Assembly: GCA_017979445.1 (NCBI GenBank)
Contig: CM030708.1
Coordinates: forward strand, 30,289,613-30,353,612
Length of the DNA stretch: 64,000 nt
From: Akebia trifoliata
Lineage: Eukaryota; Streptophyta; Magnoliopsida; Ranunculales; Lardizabalaceae
Direction: 5' to 3'
The number at the start of each line of letters is the position of its first letter. Within the stretch, counting starts at the first letter, position 1. The notes below the pieces were generated by a model. The model was not told the origin of the DNA, made no database searches, and saw only the letters and a list, made by a program, of their open reading frames with translations. The position numbers and the translations under genes were made by a program. Of this stretch, positions 54,250 through 64,000 are shown piece by piece.

Positions 54250-57200
54250 TCAATCTGATGCCTTTCTCTTCTTTCGTGACTTGGGCTTCTTTTTAGTGAA
54301 GACATCTGCGTCCTCTTTCAACAAATGATCATAATCTTCAAGACTCGCAAATGGAGATGCACCAGCCCTTCCCCCTGAGTTCCGGTTTCTCTTCTTCTTA
54401 TTAAAACTACTGGCCTCAATATCATCTACCTCATCAATACTATGATCTTCATCCACGATATCATCATCATCTTCCCCTTCAGCCAGATCTGAGGGGTCTG
54501 ACTCTGCATCACTAATGTTCCCAAGTAAGTCTTCATCATCATTATTGGCAACTTTGTCCAAATCGTCGTAATCATAATCACCCTCAATTTCTGAAGGAAT
54601 GTCCCCAGAATCCAACATGTTTTCAATCTCATCATTGTCGCTCTCATCATCACCAATCTCCACATCACTTTCATTGTCTCCATCCACTCCAAATAACTCT
54701 TCAGCTGCCTCATCAATGGGAACTTTCTTCTTCTTTTTCTTTGGCTTCTTTGAGGAACTCATTTTATTCATGTAGAACTTATGGAAGACAAGATCTTCGG
54801 GGGGTACATCCTCTTCAGCCAATGAGAGAATTTCAGCCCCAATCAAATGGTTATTTGTGTCCAGCTGCAAATAAAAAAGCTATATCAGCAATTAAAATTC
54901 TGAGAATATTGGGCATGGCCTAACAGAGAGGTCGCGATCATCAAAGCTTTATCCCAGAAAATGGGGCTCGGCAAAGGCAAAACCGAGAGGTGCTTGCATC
55001 GATTTGTCTTGGCTCAATAAGGAAGAAAAAATTATTTTCAACGAAAAAAGTTAAGAGGAAGAAAAAATAGTATTATTGACCATGAACTTGACTAGGGAGT
55101 CCTTGAGAACTGCAGGTTGAGCCAACTCAAAGACTAAATTGAGATTTCGTTTGTTTTTTCCTTCTTTGCCTAGAGTTTACCAAGCTTATATTGTCTAATA
55201 ATTTGATGTTTTATTTTTTATTTGAAGCAGTTGGATTTAGAAAAACCAATCATCCCCCAAACTTGAACGAGATGTTAATTGATCTAACTGAACAAGTTCT
55301 ACAAGTATTTTGCAAGGCCTTTGGCAATAAGGTCACACTGTGGACAAAAGAAATAAGAATCTATCTAAAAGGCCTTTACTCTAAACCAGGAAACCAAAGT
55401 ATAACTTGGTGAAAAAACTGACCTTCTTGGCTGGTTCAATCTGAGAGCCACCATGCCACGTAGTTGCCTTTGGTTTCTTCTCCATGAACTTATCCAGAAA
55501 AGCAGTAAGTGAGAGATCATTTATAGGGTTCCCATTGTAGACAATGTTCGCCCCAGAAAGAAGGGTCCTAGCCATGGTTGCAACCGATGGATGTACATGT
55601 GAAGCCATCACCATCAGCTCCCACCAGCTCACACGATCTGCATTGCTGTTCATTTTAAACACAAATGTTGACTTCTGCTTATTTGCATTTGAAAAAGATA
55701 AAGCGTAGAAGCACGGAAGTATATGTTGGGATTCGTAAACTATTGGATAGTTGACATCTTAAGTCTATATCACACCCTTCCCTCATAGGGCCACATTGAG
55801 ATAATACAAGGATTAATTTTTAATGAGGATGTAGGCCATCCTCACAAAATACCAGCCCGCCCTTGAAACTTCTAGCCCTATCAAATGTGCATTCAAGTTA
55901 AAGGTAAAAGTGGATGGAATTGTTCAAGTAGTAAACCACTTTCAATAAGACAAAAATATTTGAAATGTTGGAGATCACCCCCACCAAAAATTATCCCTAG
56001 AATGATCTCCATGTGGCCCCTATGAGCACATGTGACTTTAGATGTCAACTATCAAAGTGTGTGTGTGTGTGAGTGTGTGTGTGTAAGGTTCAATCAAACA
56101 AGTGAATTTTAGCTTCAAGAAGTTTTTTGACAAGTAAAAAATCTAATTACCAAAATCTTTAACTAATACAGTTTATTTTCTTCTCCTCTTTTGTCAATGT
56201 AAGCAGGGCCTTTGCGAGAGAATGCCACCACCTCTAGACCTAGGGCAAAAAATAGGTCAGATTTTATCCAAATCCGAATTTAGCGGGTTTGGTTCCTTGG
56301 AGTATATCCGAATAAAAAATGGGTCAGAATGGATTGATGTCCCTTGACCCAAGTCGGATATGGATCATCCCTATATCCGCCTAGATCTGAATGATATATT
56401 ACACTGAAAATTATATTTTCAAGATATTTTCTTCTACTTTAATATAACTTGAATTCGTATAAAATAAAAGAATTATAATGGTAAAATAGAATAGTACATC
56501 AACTAGAAAAGAAATATAGCAAAAAAAATGTTAAACAGTCTGAAATTATCCGACCCGACCAACCGAAATCAATTAATTCGGTCTGGTCGGATCCGGATAA
56601 AGGTTTAGTGAAAGCAAAATGATTTGGACGTGATTTTAGCAAATAGGATCCAAGACGGATTCGGATACAGATCCAGATCCAAATAAAAATGAATCTGGAT
56701 ATGGATATACTCAGATCCAGACCATTTTAAGCCCTATCTGTACCTACTAGTTTGCAACCATTTGAAGCACCACAAGTCCTAAATAAAGATTGAGAAGTGG
56801 CAGGAAAGTACCAGTAAGAAGGTTCCCTGTGCCGCACGTCATACCCTCCAGGCAGTGAAGACCTTACATTGGATACTTGAGGTTGGTCTTTGCCACATTC
56901 AGATGCTATTCTAAATTCCCCGTCATTGTTCAAACCATCTCCTCCATCCAAACCATTATCCTCAGAATCTGAGGCCAGGGACTTGTCTTCACTGCCCGAA
57001 TCAGAAGAGTAACTGTCAGTTTTGACACCATTGTTACTATTCCGAACAATCCTAATGGTATTTCTTGGTTTGTCAGCTGAAGCAAGTCTGGGTTCAGTCT
57101 CCGGTTCTTCTATGACATCCTCAAAATGTTCAATATCTTCATCAATTGACTCATTCTGAAGCACCATATTCCTGCATGATGAGGAGTAAATATTGCACCA

Positions 57201-60200
57201 AATACAATATAATTTGATCAACCAAGTCAATAGAATAACAAGCAGCCTTACCATAGAGGTGGCCTTGCCTTAAGAACTTCAGACAGAAGAAAGAGGCATC
57301 CACAAGCGAATTGAGGGGGCTGCTGAAGTGCAACCTGTTCAAGTACTTAACTGATCAATCTTTGATGAAACACATTTTCGAAAAAGTCATCATTGTAAGA
57401 GTCAAGACCTACATGCGGCTCAAGCCTATTTGACTCAAGGTAGTTTAACAGGCCCCACTCCAGGTCTTTTACACAATTGTATTTGATAAACACTTTTGAA
57501 GTATGTGAATTGATCGAAAGATAAATAAATAAAATATTCCTCACAAGATAAATCCTAGCCCATATTGAAACTGGCACTATGCAAGAGTTTGAACAAGAAC
57601 ATAAACTAAAGATTTATCATTGTAGCCCTTTTTGACCTAAACTGGATGAGAACTTTAGTGAGAGATTTAAAAGACAAGATATACAAGAGTAGCCAGTTAA
57701 CAAGGATAACCTAGATATCCCTTCATTACCAAACAGCTAGGCTAAGCTTTTGTTTCATTCAGAATATGTGAAATTTAATAACTAAGGATTCACATAAATC
57801 TTGAATTTCAACAATATGAAGACAAGGTATCCACTCACTTTAACAAACCTTTTAGACCAGATGAATGAAAGAACCTTTCCTAACCAATAATCACTCATTC
57901 ATCCACTGAATAATACTTCCAATGTTGGGTTACTAGTCAAACTACTTATGATAATGATCCAATTATCAATGTCCTTCCATATGAATTCTGGAAAATAAAT
58001 GTTGTCTATTCCCAAAGTCCAGCATATTACCATTCCCCTTCAGTTCCTAGATCTACAAGTTAAGCACTATTGGGTGATAAACCTTGAAAATCAATTGAAA
58101 ACAGGTCGAACTAAAAACAGCAAGAAATATAATGGGAACTGGCCACAAAATTCATCTGAACATTCAGGAAGTACATCACACATAAAGGATTCCGAAAGCA
58201 ATTAATCCTGCAAGTGAACCCAAGAAAAAAGAACTGGTCATGTCACGAACCTGCAGGAGACGCTTTGAAAAGGCAGAGACCCGCTTTAAGTTCACATCAT
58301 TCTTCATAGATCTGAGAAGCAGTCCAATAAACATTTCTGCCTGAAAATTAAGCAATGTCAATGTGAAGATGCTGGCTCTCAAAAGGATTGAGTCTGTGAA
58401 AATATACTCAGTTAATGTTGAGCCCAAACTGAATACATAATCCCCATCATTAGAAACCACTATATGTACTGATTATAAAAAAATAAAATAAAATAACTAG
58501 ATGTAGAAGAAATAAACATTTTGGACAAGGAAAAGGAAACCTGTAGAGATAGGTGTTATTACTATCAATATTTAATGCATACATTTTAACAGACATTAAT
58601 AAAGTACAATGAAGATGAAATCGTTGTACATTGAAGCTTTTGTTATGTTCCTTTGTATGAGTTTCTGAGGCTCTCCATCATACATATGACCGAGATGGGA
58701 GGGAGGAAAAAAACAAGTTTCCTAGAGATCAGTACAAATTTCTTAGGGATCAGTATTGGCTTTCTAGGAATCCATCTTTCTTGAAAATATTTAAGAGTAT
58801 CCTTATATCTCAGCCATTCATTTGATGGAGAGCCTCAAATGTTGTTTGAGATTTTCCTTTTGAGGCTTTTCCATCAAACAAATGGCTGAGATAAGAGGAA
58901 AGAGAAGTTTCATAGAGATCAAGATAGATTTTATATGGATCCGCGTTTGATTGAAATCTCTAGGAGTATCCTCCTATCTCAACCATTCATTTGGTGGACA
59001 ATATATTTATAATTATATTTTGCTCAATTTTTTTTCCATTGTACACGACCTTTACTAAACAATTAAAAAATTAATTCTTTTGTGCCACTTAAACCTTGCC
59101 TAATGCTTTCACAACCTTGCCATCGAGGACCCAGCTAATGATTTTCTTCTGAAAATCTTCAACATTGAGTTAATATCGTGGTGGTGCATGCTCATCAAGA
59201 GGTAACCAGTATCGATATTGTAGCTCACAGTTGCACTTCTAAAGAATTGATTTCATATTCACAGTAAATACATAAGGAAAATATATGAAATTCAATCTCT
59301 ATACAAAGTATATAAATAAAGAGAGGAAAATAGCTTACCTTTGAAGAATTCATGGCAGAAGGAAGCAGAAGTTTTGAATACAGAGCACGGTAAAAACGTT
59401 CACTAACGATCTGGTTTTTGGATGAAATTTTATCTAAAAGCATTAATGCTTGAACTCCGACGTTGAAATTCTTTGAGTGGACCTACAGGGTTAAAGTTTC
59501 ATATTGACATCAGCATGATATATAAGATTTACTCCATGGTCGGTGACGATCTTCTACCTTCTAATCACACCAAAATTGAAATCCAGCTTTCAAGATCACC
59601 AATACAGAACATGTTAATGTACTAAACGTAATTTAGTTCATATTCAAGTTAAAAGTTGATAATTTGATGTCCTTTTAAGCTTACCAATTTGAAAAGCATG
59701 GGTGTTTGAACCTCAATGACATCATCAGCCTCATCACTACTGACAAAAGGAAATGCTCTGTTGACGCCCTGATAGAATAGCAAGAGACCAAAAATGACAC
59801 ATAAATTTTTCAGAAAATGCAATGTGTTTGTTTGGGCCAACATTTACTGTGAGTTTTGATACATTCTAAGATAGCTGAAAGTTTTACACACAGAATATTT
59901 ATATATACAAGACTACAAGCAAAAGATAAATACATTTTTTTTGTAAGAAGCGGATGAGAGGGATACTGACCGTAAGGAGAGCAGATAGAAGTCGTGAATC
60001 CATTTCAACATTAGATTCCAATGGACTTTCTTCTTTACTATTTTTGAGAGAGCTTGTTACTTTGTTATCCTCTCTTCTATCATTTTTATCTCTTTTTTTA
60101 CCAGCATCTGCCTCTGAAATCAGTACCTGAAATGTCAAAATGTGAATTTTTAAAATTAAAATAAAAAAGCAAAAGGATAACTAAGATGTTTTTTTATACA

Positions 60201-62339
60201 AGTTGGACAAAAGAATAACAAAGATATTGCAGCAAAACAATCTCATGCATGCAAAGAAACTGTTCTAATGAGTGCAGAAGCTTATTCAAGGAACCTTGCA
60301 TGGTGACTTTTGACTCCCTGATAAAAAAAACTATAATGCCAACCAAGTGACACAACTGGAAAAGGGAAAGCCAGATACCTTAAAAAGAGCAAAATAAACG
60401 TCCACCAAACGCTTTGCCACTTTAGGCCCATCTCCTTTATGAGTCAGACGAGTTTGGCTCAAAAAGTTAACCTGCACATCAACAGGGTCGGCTCAAAAAT
60501 TGTCTCTAATACATGGAGCTAGCTAGGAGATTTGGAAACATGAACACAAATCAACGGAAATTCAAGTGATTAAGATCAATTTCCAGACATGTGCATTGGC
60601 TGTAGTAACAAAACACAATGATGTACATAGATACATACCAGTTGAATGCCCTAAATTCCAATAGATTGGGCATTAAAAGGTATGCAAATGCACCATGTAA
60701 GCCACATATTTGTTCGGTGCACCAATCCCAGAAAACAAGATGCATCCGCAACTGCTTATTCAGAATTATATGCGCATTTTTTCACTTGGCAGTAAGTTGG
60801 ACAATCGATTTTGGTTCTACGGCCAGATAAAAGGTTCTGAGACCTGGTGAATAGTTTAGATCTTTGGCCTCTCACAAAAATTTTGGAAGGAAAAAACCAT
60901 TCAAACGATTCCATATGGTCAATGGCATATCAGCACACCTAGTAAGGATTTCTTTGCTGCAATTGGAGTTCCCTAAAGATTGATAGATTCATGACATATA
61001 TCAGAATTGGCACCAAGTTATAAGCTCATATAATGATTTTATGTTTCCTTGAATCAGTCAATACCTACCAGAATGCCGATACCTCCTATCGGCATTTGAA
61101 TGTTAATACAATGCAGCTGACAGTATCTTTTTAATTGGTATGGTTTCTCTGTTTATTATCTCTCTTTTTTTATAATAAATTTCTCTGTTTATTATCTTGG
61201 AAATAAAAGATGTTTGGAAGAGGTCAGGTTTATCCAGATATAGTTGGATGATGATGATGATGAGATCATCATCTTCATTTATTTTCTTACATCTAGGTTG
61301 AATATCAGCTCAATAAGAAATTGCAACTCTCACCTCATGGGTAAAAAGTTGTAACTCCTTGAAACATGAGAGTTATAGAGTTGGAGAGTTACAACTTTCT
61401 GAACTTGGATGTTCAAAACAAGCACAAAGATAGCAACTTTTGTGATTTGCCAACTTTCACCCCGACTCTCTGCTTCCAAACTGGCCCTATATCCTATGTG
61501 TGCAATCCATGGAGCAACTGAAGGACATAGCAATTTTAGGAGTTTTGCTGTCTTGGACGCACATCAATATATTGAAACACTCCGACACACATTCTAACAC
61601 ATAAGATAGTCAAGAGGTAGTCTTAGGAGAGAAAAATGGAAGAGTGAAGCTAAAATTAACAAGGGACTTAGTTTAGAAAAGGCCCATTGCCATGACAATT
61701 ACACCAATAAGACGAATTTACAACCAAGCATTCAAAGAAAATCAGTAGTGCTAATAATAATGGCTCGTACAGCATGGTACTTTGCTCGTGATCCCAGATG
61801 AGGCCGAAAGAGAAAAGAATCTACTTCGTCAATCACTACTACCTGTCAGATAAACACTTGCATTCAGGATACAAAATAAGAGATGAAATTTAGAGAAAAA
61901 GACAGGGTACTTTTATAAATTAGGGCAAAGGCAGAAATGTTTTGTAATGTAATTGAACCAAGTGTATAAACATTATTCATAAATAAAAGATTGGATTGCT
62001 GAATATGCAACATAGAAGACTTCATACATGATTGTTATCAATACAGGGAACTCTCTAAAAGATCCCTCAAGTTACCACCACATATCCTAAGGGGTTCCAA
62101 GACGATTAGTTTTAAAAGAGTAGATCACATTATATTGGTAAGATTTTAGAATATAAAAGATGGGATATGAATAGGAGCATGAAGAACAACTTGGGGCGGC
62201 TAGACTAAATAAGTATACCTTCATATTAGGATGATCGGATAAAAGGTTTGACAAGTAAAAATCGGCATTGGATGCAGCCTTGTTTTCAGGATCCCCCAGC
62301 TGCAAGAAATCACAAAAATCAGAACTACATTATCAAAGT

Positions 62340-62370
<31 letters not shown>

Positions 62371-63776
62371 GGGTTATCAAACAAGGGGTCAAAGCCTTAG
62401 TTAATTATCAAAAAAATAATTACCAAAAACAATTTAAATAGCTGGACTGTCCAGAGTTTTAGTAAACTCGCTGGACAGTCCAACATTTTATATTGTATTT
62501 TGCACTAAAACACCGAAAATGTCCTCTACTATTAAGGCCTTAAGTGGCATTTTAGTCATTCAAAATCATAAAATAGCATAAAATGTTGGACTGTCCAATG
62601 AGCTACTAAAACACTGGACAGTCCAGCGATTTAAGTTCTTTTTAATAATTTTTTAAAAAGTGTTATTTTTTATAATTAACTAAGAATTTAATACTCTTTT
62701 GGTAATAGTCTAAAAAAACACTACATCATTTTCACGTGGAGGGTACAGAACTAAAGAAAGAAAAAACACCCAGTCAAGAGCAGTAAGTGTATTGTGCATA
62801 TAGAATGAACATGAAGAAAATAGCTCCTGAAAAGAATGGTATCCCAACAAAAATTCGATGTAAACTTACTTTGTTAACTAGCGCAGAGAGTAACCTGCGT
62901 TCTTGCTCTGATTTACTCCTCAGCAGGACATACATTGTCTGCAAAGGAATTTCTCACCTTGTAAAAACCTTTTAACAGTCAATCAAGCAAGATCTTGAAT
63001 TTCAATTTTGATGTCTAATACATTCATCTTGAAAAATGAATATTTTGTGAAGTACAGAACTAGCATAGAATTTTTGCAAATTATGAAAACATTATGAAAT
63101 CACAGAAGTAACAAGCAGTGCTAGTTCAATAAATAACAAATTAAGTATGAATACGCACTCAAAGCTCATCATACTAGAATAAACAACCATAAGGAATAAG
63201 ACAATAACGATATAATTGAACCAAAATTGTTCAAAAATTATGTTATTTAAGGACATAAAAGAAAAACTGCCTTAAGATCTGTGAGAACATAATCAACTTA
63301 GCATGTTTCTTTTGGTCTTCATAACTTTTTTAGTAACACATATAATGTTTATAAAATTCAAAACGTAAAGAAACATTTGCGAAAATAAATTTCCAGTCAA
63401 GTTTTCTTTCAGTCCCAGTCACAATGCATTTTAACATCTTTAGAAATATTATGCTGCAATTTAATACCATGCTATCAAAATCAAAACTGCCAGCTACCAA
63501 GTAGGTACAAATGTGATCAATGAAAATACCATTTGACAAGTTCAGAGTTAGAAGATGAATTCAGAAGCAGCAAAGTTTTTTTTTTTTTAAGGACTAAACA
63601 GTTGACATTACAATGAACAAAATCAAAGAATAATAAACTTAATAGATCATGGACTAATTTGCAGTGCAAAGCAATATGAAAAACAAATGAGCCAGCTCAC
63701 CTTCAAGGCTTTATCTTTGAGAACAGGTAGCATATCCCGTGATGCTTCCTCAAGTGCAAGAACAAAACGTTCATAC
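54250..63776 (-). CDS. CEBPZ/MAK21 (NOC1)-like ribosome biogenesis protein, 3' 13 exons
   Basis: Nucleolar CCAAT-binding-factor family protein; the yeast relative MAK21/Noc1 acts in assembly and transport of pre-60S ribosomes. Minus-strand exons: 63701-63776, 62870-62938, 62219-62299, 61771-61842, 60379-60471, 59971-60126, 59685-59768, 59339-59482, 58251-58340, 57252-57334, 56812-57171, 55423-55645, 54250-54864 (TGA at 54250). All introns are GT-AG and phases join in frame, giving about 714 residues. Recognisable strings are LEEASRDMLPVLKDKALK, LGDPENKAASNADF, VVIDEVDSFLFRPHLG, FPFVSSDEADDVIEVQTP, MLLDKISSKNQIVSERFYRA, REPSYC, and ADRVSWWELM followed by the HP-VATMA-TLLSGANIVYNG core. The C-terminal ~200 residues are acidic blocks and KKPKKKKKK / KSRKKRKASD basic clusters, fitting a nucleolar protein. 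The 5' exons lie beyond 64000. The acidic linker in exon 56812-57171 is the least conserved part. Confidence 0.93.
55747..56052. mobile_element. hairpin MITE in an intron of the CEBPZ-like gene
   Basis: Ends ATAGTTGACATCTTAAGTC and, inverted, ATAGTTGACATCTAAAGTC. Next arms CATAGGGCCACATTGAGAT / ATCTCCATGTGGCCCCTATG. The centre has ATCCTCACAAAATACCAGCC and AACTTCTAGCCCTATCAA, relating it to the hairpin families of 14100-16940. A GT repeat follows at 56058-56083. Confidence 0.7.
56240..56750. repeat. decayed repeat in an intron of the CEBPZ-like gene
   Basis: Dense variants of GGATCCGGAT, GGATATGGAT, CAGATCCAGA and CCGACCCGACC in both orientations look like a degenerate transposon or minisatellite. 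No coding capacity and no clear ends. Confidence 0.35.
58665..58998. mobile_element. composite hairpin repeat in an intron of the CEBPZ-like gene
   Basis: Inverted units: TATCTCAGCCATTCATTTGA then TGGAGAGCCTCAAA against TTTGAGGCTTTTCCATCAAA then CAAATGGCTGAGATA, centred near 58845. Outer parts GAGGCTCTCCATCATACATA / AACCATTCATTTGGTGG and GTTTC(A/C)TAGAGATCA repeats are also present. It looks like two head-to-head MITE copies. Confidence 0.55.
62338..62373. repeat. (GT)n followed by a run of 20 G
   Basis: Plus-strand GT repeat then G at 62354-62373, in an intron. Length may be unreliable in an assembly. The same TATCAAAGTGTGTG start and ATCAAACAAG end occur around the GT repeat at 56048-56103 in another intron. 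Confidence 0.85.
62393..62685. mobile_element. hairpin MITE with TGGACTGTCCA palindromes in an intron
   Basis: Outer arms CTTAGTTAATTAT / ATAATTAACTAAG. Inner arms GCTGGACTGTCCAGAGTTTT / AAAACACTGGACAGTCCAGC and TGGACAGTCCAACATTTTAT / ATAAAATGTTGGACTGTCCA. Each arm holds two palindromic TGGACWGTCCA boxes, four in all. No coding capacity. Confidence 0.75.
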
Positions 63777-64000
63777 CTGCAAATATTAACCAATACATAC
63801 AGAAGGAATAGAGCATATCCAATAAACATGGTTCAAAACTCAAAAGTGATCAGTTCAAATAGTAGATGTGAGATACAACTGGAAAATAAGCGTGCACTAG
63901 CTTCTATTCTTTTTAAATAGTCATTGTTTAACAGGGAATGGAAGAGTGCAATTAATAAGTATAAACAGCAAAAAAAAAAGGTTACACTAGCATCTCCCAC

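Noticed and set aside
54426..54716. 96-aa Met-rich minus-strand frame
   Set aside because: It is an out-of-frame shadow of the acidic GAT-rich last exon of the CEBPZ-like gene.
1..64000. CRISPR array, rRNA operon or bacterial operon structure
   Set aside because: Nothing of the kind is present; direct repeats here are transposons and segmental duplications, and genes have introns and plant families.

Overview
The window is nuclear DNA of a flowering plant, most likely a dicot. The evidence is plant-specific gene families (group IX AP2/ERF factors, an ATL-type RING-H2 ligase), GT-AG introns in a conserved ribosome-biogenesis gene, AT-rich intergenic DNA, and many plant transposon types (CACTA, LINE, tRNA-derived SINEs, LTR remnants, many hairpin MITEs). 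I could not name the species.

Positions 1-42130 are a decayed, tandemly duplicated ERF transcription-factor locus. Two kinds of block recur. A-type blocks carry a degenerate ERF followed by a long AT-rich non-coding tail. B-type blocks carry a short, intronless, intact ERF. The order is A1 (1-4251), B1 (4252-8530), A2 (about 9090-20990), A3 (about 20990-26769), B2 (26770-30980), A4 (30985-40892, ERF lost), B3 (40893-42130, ERF lost). The A-to-B junction has the same sequence at 4252, 26770 and 40893, so an A+B unit was probably duplicated as a whole. The intact genes are at 5032-5484 and 27869-28303. The three surviving A-type ERFs (480, 9533, 21216) are all broken. Insertions unique to single blocks can be dated and bounded against the empty sites in sister blocks: a SINE (10661), a 5'-truncated LINE (11524), a nest of MITEs in TA repeats (14100-16940), a solo-LTR candidate (19525), an LTR-like insertion inside an ERF (21343), CACTA MITEs (919, 7377, 32005) and a 6.34-kb CACTA element (32720-39059).

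The 6.34-kb CACTA element is the most striking object. It has CACTA ends, a 3-bp ATA target duplication and subterminal AGCGACGG hairpins. I see no transposase in it. It carries exon-sized fragments of several host genes in one orientation: a SPATULA/ALCATRAZ-like bHLH gene, a kinesin-4-like gene, and two exons I cannot name firmly.

From 42131 on the window is ordinary single-copy gene space: an ATL RING-H2 ubiquitin ligase (43147-44220, +), a kinesin-light-chain-like TPR protein (50050-51720, -) and the 3' 13 exons of a CEBPZ/MAK21/NOC1-type ribosome-biogenesis gene (54250-63776, -, running off the right edge). Between and inside them lie a TRIM-like element, a LINE remnant, a tiny tRNA-derived retroelement with a perfect 15-bp target duplication, and several hairpin MITEs. 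These genes have no evident shared pathway.
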